A DNA stretch of 60,863 nt from CAYMSO01 sp964393185 (GTDB lineage Bacteria > Patescibacteriota > Dojkabacteria > J137), in assembly GCA_964393185.1 (NCBI GenBank), contig CAYMSO010000010.1:1-60863 (forward strand). Direction: 5' to 3'. The translations under genes were made by a program, and so were the position numbers. The notes below the pieces were generated by a model. The model saw only the letters and a list, made by a program, of their open reading frames with translations, was not told the origin of the DNA and did no database searches. Below are positions 25,631 to 34,294 of the stretch, piece after piece. Within the stretch, counting starts at the first letter, position 1. Every line of letters begins with the position of its first letter.

Positions 25631-26509
25631 TTAGTCCTTCTTATCTTTAACATAATCCAAATGCTTGATCATATTAACCAAGCTCATGGAGCCAAGTATT
25701 AAAGGTATCCATCCGATAAAAACAGCCACGGGAATACCTAGAATAGTAATGTGTTCAAAAGGCATTAAAGTATATTTCCATTCATCAGCAAAGATATTTA
25801 TAAATTCTGTAATTGGTACTGCAAATAGAATTGTTGCTGCTATAGACAGTATAGTGACATTGTTGAATTTAATAATTAAATCGAAAAAAGGTTTCCCATT
25901 AAGATAATAAGTTATCGCATCTGTTATTAAGAACATACCCAAAAAAGGAAAGAACATTGCATACTCAATAAATTCTTCCGTATCTAGAATTAAAATATAT
26001 GTTGGTAAAAACATACCAAGTAACCCAATAAAAAAGAAAGCAGAATAAGTTAATTCTTTTTTGCCCTTTTTGAATTCAAAATTAAGCAAATTCTTTTCCT
26101 TGATCTTTCTTTTTATTAGGATTCTAGTTACTCTATATAATGAATACATACTAAGCACAAAAGCTGCATTCATAAATATAAACATCCTTATAAAATGAAT
26201 GGTTTTATAATCAACCCAAGTCCACATTTTTGTTAACTGTACTCCGTAAACAAAATCGATTAGAAAACAGAATATAGTTGCAAGAACAAAGAATAATAGG
26301 AAGGCATCTCTATGCTTTTTGTTATAAAAATAGCCCAAGATAGAATTATTGGAAAGCTTGTAGTCCAAATAATCTAGAACTAACCATGTTCCGACTGCAA
26401 AAGTAGTATAAAAATGGGAATAGTTTAAAAGTATTGCACTAAAAACTGAAGTGGCAGTCAATATAATTCCAAAGTATAAACTTATAAAATGTAACGTTTT
26501 TGGTTTCAT
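25631..26509 (-). CDS. Multi-pass membrane protein
   Basis: 292 residues with about eight transmembrane segments (approximately 7-28, 33-48, 68-88, 107-127, 153-173, 182-200, 218-238, 254-280) and short lysine-rich loops (KRKIKEKN, KKGKKELTY). I do not recognise a family. The N-terminal half has conserved-looking aromatic and charged residues within membranes (WLVLDYLDYKL, FCFLIDFVYG). Its stop is 7 bases from the end of tRNA-Leu, on the opposite strand. Function unassigned. Confidence 0.65.
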   Translation of the reverse strand: MKPKTLHFISLYFGIILTATSVFSAILLNYSHFYTTFAVGTWLVLDYLDYKLSNNSILGYFYNKKHRDAFLLFFVLATIFCFLIDFVYGVQLTKMWTWVDYKTIHFIRMFIFMNAAFVLSMYSLYRVTRILIKRKIKEKNLLNFEFKKGKKELTYSAFFFIGLLGMFLPTYILILDTEEFIEYAMFFPFLGMFLITDAITYYLNGKPFFDLIIKFNNVTILSIAATILFAVPITEFINIFADEWKYTLMPFEHITILGIPVAVFIGWIPLILGSMSLVNMIKHLDYVKDKKD

Positions 26510-26701
26510 TTAAATTTAATAATCAGACATTATTTTAAATAAAAACAACTGTCATTGATATATAAAAATTGTAATTTAAACTCATACTCATGTAGAATAT
26601 AGTAAATTCGAATAAGTTACGATTACCTTAAAATAACCATCTATATTTGATTAGAAGTATCAGATGGCACAAATTCTGAATAAATATATTACAGTTAAAT
26701 A

Positions 26702-27760
26702 ATGGCATTAGGTTCACATCCGGTACCACAAAATATTATAGAAGTAGAATTTAAACTTTTTGGTGCCTTCACACTTAAGCAATTCATGAAGATGCTTTTT
26801 GGTTGTTTGGGCGGAGTTTTTATATTTCTTCTAGGTTTACCTTGGTACATTGGCTTGCCATTAATGGCCACAAGTGTTTTGTTGGGAATAGGTATGGCAA
26901 TTATTCCCAATTTAGGAGTATGGATATCTACCTTTGTTAAAGCAATGTTTATTGCTCCAAGGTATGTTTGGATAAAGGAAAGTAGCACTCCAAATGCTCT
27001 CAAAAACACTAAGAAAGTCAGTGCAAAAAATAATCAACAAGTAGAAAAAACCAGAAATGCTCGAAAGGTTGATTTGACAGAAATATCTTTAAGTAAACTT
27101 TTGGCAACTAGAGGAGATTATAGCCGTCAACGAAACGAGTTATTAGATCTAAATACTCCAGAAAAAGTACAAAATAATCAAGCAAGAGATGTAAATATTA
27201 ACAGAGCTTTTAGCGAAGAATTCCAGCAGCAGGCACAACCTACAGCGCAAAGTGCTGCTACTCCTTCCACAAGTGCTCAAACGCTAAAACTAGAAACGAA
27301 AGAAGATTATCTAAACGAAATAGAAAGATTAAAATCAGAACTTAATATTCTTGTTCAAAACAAGACAGATCAAGCACGCGAAAAAGAACTTATGGATAAG
27401 ATAAATGTATTAACTCAACATCTACAAGTTATTACGCAAAGCGAATCACTAAGCCAACCTGCAACAGGTATAGTGAGAGACTTTCAAGGAAATCAAATTA
27501 GCAATGGCCAAATCATTTTTGGCGTACTTGTAGATAACGAAGATAAACCAATTAAAAATGCAGAAATAGAATTTAAAAATGTAGAGACAGGCAATAAAGT
27601 AAAAATAAAAGTTAACGAAGATGGTAGATTTACATCTGCCGAGAAAATAATGAGAGGAACTTACGATGTTAAAATTGATGGCAAGGGGCATAAGTTTCAT
27701 ACATACAAAATTCAGATCGGAGATTCAAAATTACCTGCCTACAAATTTAGATCAAAATAG
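26702..27760 (+). CDS. PrgI-like membrane protein with coiled coil and C-terminal Cna/carboxypeptidase-regulatory-like domain
   Basis: 352 residues. Residues 1-95 match the PrgI family layout: HPVPQNIIEVEFKLFGAFTLKQF, two close transmembrane segments, then FVKAMFIAPRYVW. PrgI-type proteins occur in conjugation or type IV secretion-like loci beside a VirB4-type ATPase. No such ATPase is present here. Residues about 205-245 are a coiled coil, and about 250-352 a beta-sandwich of the regulatory-like type (GVLVDNEDKPIKNAEIEF, then GRFTSAEKIMRGTYDVKI). The gene is convergent with radC. If it belongs to a secretion apparatus, the other parts are outside this window. Confidence 0.75.
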   Translation: MALGSHPVPQNIIEVEFKLFGAFTLKQFMKMLFGCLGGVFIFLLGLPWYIGLPLMATSVLLGIGMAIIPNLGVWISTFVKAMFIAPRYVWIKESSTPNALKNTKKVSAKNNQQVEKTRNARKVDLTEISLSKLLATRGDYSRQRNELLDLNTPEKVQNNQARDVNINRAFSEEFQQQAQPTAQSAATPSTSAQTLKLETKEDYLNEIERLKSELNILVQNKTDQAREKELMDKINVLTQHLQVITQSESLSQPATGIVRDFQGNQISNGQIIFGVLVDNEDKPIKNAEIEFKNVETGNKVKIKVNEDGRFTSAEKIMRGTYDVKIDGKGHKFHTYKIQIGDSKLPAYKFRSK

Positions 27761-27767
27761 AAAATGT

Positions 27768-28466
27768 TTAAGGAGTTAATCCGTCTTCTTTAAAACTATA
27801 CCAGCTATCTTTAGTTACAATAACGTGATCAATTAATTTGATCCCAATCAACTCCCCAGCATCGTAAATTTTTTTGGTAATAGCAATATCTGCAGGGGAC
27901 GGTTCTAAGGAACCCGATGGATGATTGTGTACTAAAAGAATTTGTGCAGCATGGCATTTTAGTGCAGGTTCGAATATTTCCCTAGGGTGAACTAAGCTTG
28001 CATCTAAAATGCCCATAGAAATAAGTTCTCGTTTAATTTCCTTACTATGGACATTTAAAAAGAAAATCATAAAGTTTTCTTTCATGCTGTTTCTGATTTC
28101 GCCAACTGCATTCCAAACATCCTGAGGAGATAAAACAACTATACCTTCCTCTTTTTTCAAAATCCTTTTGCCTAGCTCTATTCCTGCGATTAACTCACAT
28201 GCTTTAACGTTGCCTACACCTTTTATGCTAGTCAATTTTTCTATGCTGATATTCTCCACACCTTCGTTAATCAAATTCGAAACTCTTTTTGCAATTTTAA
28301 TAACATTATTATTTCTGGTTCCTGTACCTAATAAAACAGCTATAAGTTCGTAGGTTTCAAGCTTTCCAACACCATATCTAAATAATTTTTCTCTAGGTTG
28401 GTTAATATATTCCAAACCACGAATTTTTACCTCTCGGACAAACGAGTTGCTTTTCTTCTTGTACAC
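27768..28466 (-). CDS. radC: RadC-family JAB/MPN-domain protein
   Basis: 232 residues. The N-terminal helix-hairpin-helix-like part has SIKGVGNVKACELIAGIELG. The MPN+ domain has the metal-binding signature HNHPSGSLEPSPAD and an upstream glutamate in MKENFMIFFLN. Full family length. RadC was named for DNA repair, but a direct repair role is disputed; in some bacteria it occurs near mobile DNA. Cytosolic. It is convergent with the PrgI-like gene (7 bases apart) and divergent from the reductase. Confidence 0.93.
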   Translation of the reverse strand: MYKKKSNSFVREVKIRGLEYINQPREKLFRYGVGKLETYELIAVLLGTGTRNNNVIKIAKRVSNLINEGVENISIEKLTSIKGVGNVKACELIAGIELGKRILKKEEGIVVLSPQDVWNAVGEIRNSMKENFMIFFLNVHSKEIKRELISMGILDASLVHPREIFEPALKCHAAQILLVHNHPSGSLEPSPADIAITKKIYDAGELIGIKLIDHVIVTKDSWYSFKEDGLTP

Positions 28467-28522
28467 TTTTATATGAATAAAATTAATATTTTTTGTTAAT
28501 TCGATTAATTAACGGTTAAGAA

Positions 28523-28550
28523 TTGATCGATTTACTAAATTAGGTATATT
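28523..28550 (+). promoter_or_regulatory. Probable promoter of the flavin reductase gene, with direct repeats
   Basis: TTGATC (28523-28528), 16-base spacer, TATATT (28545-28550). AATTAGGTA occurs at about 28539 and again 16 bases later, with a second TATAAT at 28565-28570. The repeats could be operators or alternative -10 regions. Confidence 0.4.
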
Positions 28551-28596
28551 ATTTAATTAGGTAATATAATTTTACTTATATAATTCTTACAAAATC

Positions 28597-29148
28597 ATGT
28601 CAAAGCTAAAAATTCCTTTACTACATGGAACAAAAAGGCCTGGTAATGAATCATCCAAAGTTGCTCGATATATTTTCGAAGTTTTAAAAGGTTTCGATGA
28701 GGTAGAAACTGTATATGTAGATCCAAAAGATCTGAATCTACCAGATGATGGCGATAAAATTAAAGATTCGCAATTTTCCAAAATTACTCTAGAGGCGGAT
28801 GCCTTTTTTATAGTAACACCAGAATATAATCATGCAATTCCATCAACTTTAAAAAGAATGATTGACAGCGAATACGAAAACTTTGCTAGGAAGCCTGTTA
28901 GTATAGCAGGTGTGTCTAATGGTCCTTGGGGAGGCGTTAGAGCAATCGAAAATTCCTTGGCCAGTCTAAAAGCTGTTGGCTTAATTGTGACGCATCATGA
29001 TATACAATTTCCCAAAGTTCTTGAGCTTTTTGATGAAAATAATCAAATAAAAGACCCAAATTACAAGGGTAAAGTCGAAAAACAAATCAAAGAACTCTTA
29101 TGGTATACCAAAACTCTTAAATGGGGAAGAGAAAACGTGACATATTAA
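28597..29148 (+). CDS. NAD(P)H-dependent FMN reductase family flavoprotein
   Basis: 183 residues, the normal size. The flavodoxin-like fold is shown by LLHGTKRPGNESSKVARYI (phosphate-binding loop for FMN), AFFIVTPEYNHAIPSTLKRM (the conserved TPEYN.s.P..LK motif) and VSIAGVSNGPWGGVRAIE. These proteins reduce flavins, quinones or azo compounds with NAD(P)H. The substrate is not apparent. Cytosolic and monocistronic, divergent from radC with a 130-base AT-rich intergenic region. Confidence 0.9.
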   Translation: MSKLKIPLLHGTKRPGNESSKVARYIFEVLKGFDEVETVYVDPKDLNLPDDGDKIKDSQFSKITLEADAFFIVTPEYNHAIPSTLKRMIDSEYENFARKPVSIAGVSNGPWGGVRAIENSLASLKAVGLIVTHHDIQFPKVLELFDENNQIKDPNYKGKVEKQIKELLWYTKTLKWGRENVTY

Positions 29149-29293
29149 GCAGCTATAATACATAGTATCTATGATTTTATAAAATCTCTGTCTTTAATCT
29201 AGTTTTCATTAAAAACTTAAAGAATGACTTTTGAATTTACTCTCTGAAGTAATTACTATATTATAGAAATAAAGAATTTTCTAGAAAATTTAG

Positions 29294-30535
29294 ATGAATA
29301 AAAAGAATAGGCAAATAGCAATAGTGAGCCTTATAGTGCTCACACTTGTGTTTTCGGTCATTTCAATTTGGATCGCTATACGAGTAAATCAAAATGTAGC
29401 TCCTGACGATAGCGAAGCAGCGGTAGGTTTTTTTACTAATTGTTGCGGTTACGAAGATGGACAGTGTCCCCAAACTGGTGGAAGCACTTGTGCTGAGGGA
29501 GGTATCGGTTGCACAGGCCTTACATGTCAGGGAAACTTTGTTTATAAATTTACCTGTGATGGGGAGCTAGGTGACTGCACACAAAATATGGAAGGACCTC
29601 TGAACACCTTCTCGATTGGAAACGAAACTTGCGGAAAATCCATCAAACTTATAGTAACAAACAAGGTATGTGATGATGACGAAAATTACATATGCGGAGA
29701 AGCAGACGAACTGGATTACATAGTATATTTTACGGGTTATTGTTCCGATGAAGCAGTTTGTGGCAATGGGCAAGAAGAATTTGGAGAAGAGTGCGATGAT
29801 GGTAATTTACTAAATGGTGATGGTTGCGATAATAAGTGTAAAATTACAACTCAATGTTCGGATGGAATAGATAATGATAATGATGGTAAGATAGATTGCG
29901 CTCAAGGAAATTCAGATCCAGGTTGTTTTGAAGATGGTCAAGGAGGTGGAACTTGTGATACAGATATCGACGAAGAAAGAGATCAACAAACTATTGTTGC
30001 ACAATGCGAAGACGGAATCGACAATGATTCTGATGGAAAAACCGATTGTGATGATGCAGGCTGCTATCCAAATGGAATAATTGTTGCAGGGCAATGTGCA
30101 ATTACAGATTCAAATGAAGGAGATGAGCCAGTTACCCCTGTACCAGTATGCGGTAATAATCAAATTGAAAACGGTGAACAATGTGACGATGGAAATAAGG
30201 TAAAAGGTGATGGGTGTAGCGATACATGTCAAAGTACTACCAAATGTGGGGATGGAGTAGACAACGATGGCGATGGAAAAATTGACTGTAGTTTAGGCAA
30301 TGAAGATTTAGGCTGTTTTACAGATGGAAATGGTGGCGGAAGCTGTAATGCAACAGATAATGATGAAACAAATGTTAGCCCGCCACCACCTATACCCGTT
30401 ACTGATACTACAAATAATAATGTCTTGCCAAATACAGCAATAAAAGATAATCTGTATATTATTCAAATAATTCTTGGATTACTATTAGTTGGTGTTGGGT
30501 TGAAATTATATAATTCACGTTCTCATACAAGTTGA
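29294..30535 (+). CDS. Cysteine-rich surface protein 1 with DUF4215-like repeats and LPNTA tail
   Basis: 413 residues. A transmembrane segment at about 9-28 is followed by the array's shared N-terminal domain: TNCCGYEDGQCP, FKFTCDG..GDC, CGKSIKL, then DYIVYFTGYC (about 45-150). Two DUF4215/myxo-type cysteine modules follow (NGQEEFGEECDDGNLLNGDG and NNQIENGEQCDDGNKVKGDG), each with Asp-rich repeats like DGIDNDNDGKIDC that probably bind calcium. After a Pro-rich linker comes LPNTA (378-382), a hydrophobic segment and a basic end, a sortase-type signal. It is the first gene of the array; its TGA overlaps the next ATG. Anchoring by a sortase is inference, and none is seen here. Confidence 0.8.
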   Translation: MNKKNRQIAIVSLIVLTLVFSVISIWIAIRVNQNVAPDDSEAAVGFFTNCCGYEDGQCPQTGGSTCAEGGIGCTGLTCQGNFVYKFTCDGELGDCTQNMEGPLNTFSIGNETCGKSIKLIVTNKVCDDDENYICGEADELDYIVYFTGYCSDEAVCGNGQEEFGEECDDGNLLNGDGCDNKCKITTQCSDGIDNDNDGKIDCAQGNSDPGCFEDGQGGGTCDTDIDEERDQQTIVAQCEDGIDNDSDGKTDCDDAGCYPNGIIVAGQCAITDSNEGDEPVTPVPVCGNNQIENGEQCDDGNKVKGDGCSDTCQSTTKCGDGVDNDGDGKIDCSLGNEDLGCFTDGNGGGSCNATDNDETNVSPPPPIPVTDTTNNNVLPNTAIKDNLYIIQIILGLLLVGVGLKLYNSRSHTS

Positions 30536-33500
30536 TGGAAGGTCGACGTAAAATAACAGTTATTTTATTACTGCTTCTAACCTTGATACTAGCAGGAGTT
30601 TCTGTTTACGTGGCTATTAGATTAAGACAAGATCAAGCACCAGATGATGGATCTGCAGCTGTTAATGAAGGATATACCAACTGTTGCGGATACGCCAGCG
30701 GTCAGTGCCCACAAAACGGTAGTGGTTCAACTTGTGGTAGAGGATGTGTGGGGACTACTTGTTCAGGGGTGGCAGTTTTTAAGTATGTTTGTGATGGTAG
30801 AGTTGGTGAATGTAGATCGAACGAAAGTGGACCAACAAGTTCTGCTTCAGTTAGTGGCACATCTTGTGGAAAGACTGTACAGCTTGATGTATTTAATAAG
30901 AATTGTCGTGATGGCGGAGCTGGTAGCTGGAGTTGCACTAATTCAAACTTATTAGATTTTATAGTTTACTATACAGGAGACTGTGATACTCCACCGCCGC
31001 CGCCACCACCGACAGAAGTTCAATGCGGTCAAGCATGTGGAGCAAATACTGTATGTGTGTCGGGAACTACATGTTCCAATGGCATTTGTACCTTAAATGC
31101 ATGCGTTAACAATCCAGCTTGTCAGCTGGGCCCATGTACGCCACCTCCTACAGTAGTTGCATGCGGACAGCCATGTAATACCGGAAATGTAACTTGCGAT
31201 ACTGGATATTTGTGTTATAACGGAACATGCATAGATCCTAGATGCCAGTACGATAATTGTACAGATGTATGTAATCCTCCAGAAACTGAATCTTATTGTG
31301 GAGATGCAGTTTGTGATCCTGGAGAAACTTGCGAGGTGGTAGAAAAACTAGGCACAGGTACAAATTATACTCAAAAAAGATGCACTTCGGTTGGAGGACC
31401 TCCTACAGGAGGCGAATTATATTCTCCAAATTTATGTAGAAATGTGACTGCAGATCCTAATGCAACGAAAACGCCAGGAGTAGACTGCACATTTTGCGGG
31501 GACGGAATAGTTAATGGACCCGAACAATGTGATTGGTTAGCTACTCCAAATACATGTAATTCAAATTGTACATTAAAACTAACAGTAGGGACACCTATAG
31601 CAAATCCGGTATGTGTTAGTGGTACAAGTAGTGTAACAGTTACATGGGATAATAGTCAGGGAAAAGCAACAACTGGGTACAATGTTATTGTTGATACAGA
31701 TACCAATACTTCCAATGGTTTCTGGTTAAGACAAATTAATAATATAGCTACAACCTCGGTAACATTACCTGGGGGTACTATGAGTGGAGCAAATGGCTTC
31801 TCACCTCTTACCAGTTTTACTGCTGGACAAGTTTATAATGTTACTATTTATTACTTAGCAGGTAGCCAATATGAAACTTCAGCCACAGTACAATTTACTG
31901 CAATTAGCTGTACAGTACCTCAAGTAACTTGCTATAGATGCACAGCAGCAACAAATGATGGTAATTTATGTGAAAGCCAAGTTTATAACAACACAACTAC
32001 TTGTCCTACGGGTTGGAGTACAAACTCTAACTGTGCTCAGGCAGCAGGTGGTAATTGTCCGATGCAAACAACCTGTTATAGATGCACAGCAGTAACAAAC
32101 GATGGAAACACATGCGAAAGTCAAATACTGAATGGATCAAACTGCTCGACATTAGGAGTAGGCTGGACTAATAATAGCGCCTGCCAAACAGCAGCCCCAG
32201 GAGGAGTTTGTGCTGTACAAACAACTTGTTATAGATGCACAGCAGCAACAAACGATGGAAATACATGCGAAAATCAAGTCATAAGTGGAACTAATTGTAG
32301 TAGTTTAGGAGCAGGCTGGACTAGTAACAGTGCATGCGAAACAGCAGCAACAGGAGGAGTTTGTTTGGTACAAACAACCTGTTATAGATGTACAGCAGCA
32401 ACAAATGATGGTAATACATGTGAAAATCAAGTTATAAATGGAACTAATTGTAGTAGTTTGGGAGCAGGCTGGACTAATAATAGTTCATGTCAAACAGCAG
32501 CTCCAGGAGGAGTTTGTGCTGTACAGACTACATGTTACAGATGTACTCCTAATAGTGCAGACGGCGATACATGTGAAAATCAAGTTATTACTGGTACAGA
32601 TTGTGTAGCTGCTCTCGGAACTGGCTGGAGTACAAACTCTGACTGTGCGGCAAATGCCGGAGGTGCATGCCCAGTACAAACAACTTGTTTTAGATGTACT
32701 ACAGCAACTACCGATAGTCCTACAGCATGTGAAGAACAAACAATTACAGGAGCAGATTGCGTTGCAGAGCTTGGAGCAGGCTGGAATACGAATTCTAATT
32801 GTGCTCAAGATGCTGGAGGTGTGTGTCCATATACTCAACCTATATGCGGAGAATCTTGTCCTTTTGGAACCTGTTCAACTGGAAATACGTGCCAATCGGG
32901 TGTCTGTGTACTAGATGAATGCGCTACCAACCCTGAACTATGTGCAAGCAATCTCTGCGAGGCTGCTAATCCAGTTTGTGGAGAAGCTTGTCAATCTGGA
33001 TTTGCTGATTGTGGTGTAGGTTACACTTGTAACGCAGGCACCTGTGAATTAGATGAATGTGTTACGAGTCCAGAATCATGCCAGCCAGGAATGTGTGCAT
33101 TACAAAATGATTTATGCGGAGACCCTTGTGATCCGAATGGTGCTGAAACATGCCCTAACGGCCATACATGTGAACCTGATGCAGGAGATCCAAATACAGG
33201 TACTTGTGCACTTGATACTTGTTTAGTCAATCCAGAATTATGTAATGATGATTTATGTACATTCAATCAACCGCAATGTGGTGAGGCTTGCCTTCCAGGA
33301 GTAGTACCATGTCCTAACGGTCAGACATGCGATGCTGATACAAATACTTGTATTCTTACAATATGCGAAACACAAAACTGTGGTTCAAATAAATGCTCTC
33401 AGCCACCATTAGTTACCTGTGGTCAATCATGTACGAGCACAAGTCAGTGTCCAAATGGGCATGTATGTAGCAACGGAAGTTGTAAATTATCTCAATGCGT

Positions 33501-33753
33501 CAGCGGAAGTGCAAATTGCTCATCAAATGGATGTGCTCTCCTTCCAAATACTGCAATTGGAGATGATAGTAAAGATTACTTAATGATTGGAATAGTTTTA
33601 ATACTAACTTCGTTGATTTTCTATAGAATAAGATTGGGAACAGCACTAGTTAGCCTAATTAATGTAAGGTTTAATAGCTCAGAGATAGGCACAAGTAGAT
33701 TTGATCATCAAAGAAAAAGATTCGAAAAAAGGTTTAGCAAATCTAGAAAGTAA
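30535..33753 (+). CDS. Cysteine-rich surface protein 2 with six tandem modules and LPNTA tail
   Basis: 1072 residues from ATG 30535 (TGATG overlap with gene 1; an adjacent TTG is less likely). A membrane segment (about 8-28) precedes the shared domain (TNCCGYASGQCP to DFIVYYTGDC). Then come a Pro-rich hinge, small Cys modules of the CG..C...C..G..C type, a DUF4215-like unit, an FN3-like domain (about 349-460), and six tandem modules of about 50 residues (465-769) starting T-T-C-Y-R-C. A C-terminal Dickkopf-like stretch follows (CGE.C..G...C..G..C..G.C). LPNTA is at 1003-1007, then a membrane segment and a long basic tail. More than 100 cysteines imply extensive disulfides, so it is a rigid exposed stalk or adhesin by inference. 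Confidence 0.8.
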   Translation: MEGRRKITVILLLLLTLILAGVSVYVAIRLRQDQAPDDGSAAVNEGYTNCCGYASGQCPQNGSGSTCGRGCVGTTCSGVAVFKYVCDGRVGECRSNESGPTSSASVSGTSCGKTVQLDVFNKNCRDGGAGSWSCTNSNLLDFIVYYTGDCDTPPPPPPPTEVQCGQACGANTVCVSGTTCSNGICTLNACVNNPACQLGPCTPPPTVVACGQPCNTGNVTCDTGYLCYNGTCIDPRCQYDNCTDVCNPPETESYCGDAVCDPGETCEVVEKLGTGTNYTQKRCTSVGGPPTGGELYSPNLCRNVTADPNATKTPGVDCTFCGDGIVNGPEQCDWLATPNTCNSNCTLKLTVGTPIANPVCVSGTSSVTVTWDNSQGKATTGYNVIVDTDTNTSNGFWLRQINNIATTSVTLPGGTMSGANGFSPLTSFTAGQVYNVTIYYLAGSQYETSATVQFTAISCTVPQVTCYRCTAATNDGNLCESQVYNNTTTCPTGWSTNSNCAQAAGGNCPMQTTCYRCTAVTNDGNTCESQILNGSNCSTLGVGWTNNSACQTAAPGGVCAVQTTCYRCTAATNDGNTCENQVISGTNCSSLGAGWTSNSACETAATGGVCLVQTTCYRCTAATNDGNTCENQVINGTNCSSLGAGWTNNSSCQTAAPGGVCAVQTTCYRCTPNSADGDTCENQVITGTDCVAALGTGWSTNSDCAANAGGACPVQTTCFRCTTATTDSPTACEEQTITGADCVAELGAGWNTNSNCAQDAGGVCPYTQPICGESCPFGTCSTGNTCQSGVCVLDECATNPELCASNLCEAANPVCGEACQSGFADCGVGYTCNAGTCELDECVTSPESCQPGMCALQNDLCGDPCDPNGAETCPNGHTCEPDAGDPNTGTCALDTCLVNPELCNDDLCTFNQPQCGEACLPGVVPCPNGQTCDADTNTCILTICETQNCGSNKCSQPPLVTCGQSCTSTSQCPNGHVCSNGSCKLSQCVSGSANCSSNGCALLPNTAIGDDSKDYLMIGIVLILTSLIFYRIRLGTALVSLINVRFNSSEIGTSRFDHQRKRFEKRFSKSRK
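31927..32841 (+). repeat. Six tandem ~150-bp coding repeats (TTCYRC modules)
   Basis: Each unit encodes TTCYRCTAATNDGNTCE..., then GAGWT.NS.C and GG.C, with six conserved cysteines. Units 2-4 are the most alike at DNA level. Similar units occur in the gene at 34295. Confidence 0.9.
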
Positions 33754-33755
33754 CA

Positions 33756-34193
33756 ATGTATACAAAATCAGCTTTACTAACAACTATAGTTATTTCATTA
33801 TTTGGACTAGTACTTTTTGGAATATCAGTATTTGTCGCAGTTAGTATAAATAAGCCACAAAATACTAACAAAACATCTGCAGCAAGCGAAGGTAAATTTC
33901 TTAATTGTTGTGGTTATTCAATTGGGCAATGTCCAGCCTCAGGATCCTCATGTCCTGCAAAAGTATGTACTGGTACAGTATGTAGGGCCCAGTTAGGTCA
34001 ATATATTAAAAGATTTGTCTGCGACGGAGTCGATCCAAATTGTTACAAAAATTATATAATTCTTAATGCAAGAGTTGTTAACACTTCTATAGATGCAAAA
34101 AATGAATCTTGCAATAGAACTGTACAACTCAATGTATATGATGCATTTGATAACTTGATTGATTTTATAATTTACTATACTGGTGAGTGTTGA
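33756..34193 (+). CDS. Cysteine-rich surface protein 3 (single shared domain)
   Basis: 145 residues: a transmembrane segment (about 7-29) and one copy of the array's N-terminal domain, with LNCCGYSIGQCP, RFVCDG, C.RTVQLNVYD and DFIIYYTGEC. It lacks the repeats, Pro-rich hinge and sorting tail of its neighbours. It is the minimal unit of the family, which shows that the domain folds or works on its own. It begins 2 bases after the preceding stop and is probably cotranscribed. Function unknown. Confidence 0.75.
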   Translation: MYTKSALLTTIVISLFGLVLFGISVFVAVSINKPQNTNKTSAASEGKFLNCCGYSIGQCPASGSSCPAKVCTGTVCRAQLGQYIKRFVCDGVDPNCYKNYIILNARVVNTSIDAKNESCNRTVQLNVYDAFDNLIDFIIYYTGEC

Positions 34194-34238
34194 ATAGAAT
34201 TTAATATCTAATATTTAAATCCAATTTAAGTTTTTTTA

Positions 34239-34267
34239 TTGATAACAGAAAAATAAAGTGATAATTT
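34239..34267 (+). promoter_or_regulatory. Possible promoter of surface protein 4
   Basis: TTGATA (34239-34244), 17-base spacer, TAATTT (34262-34267). The -10 is poor. It lies in the only sizeable gap (101 bases) of the array. Confidence 0.3.
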
Positions 34268-34294
34268 ATAAGGGATAGGATTTATTTAAATTTA

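Noticed and set aside
31927..32841. CRISPR-like array
   Set aside because: The repeats are in-frame coding units of about 150 bp encoding conserved cysteines, with no spacers.
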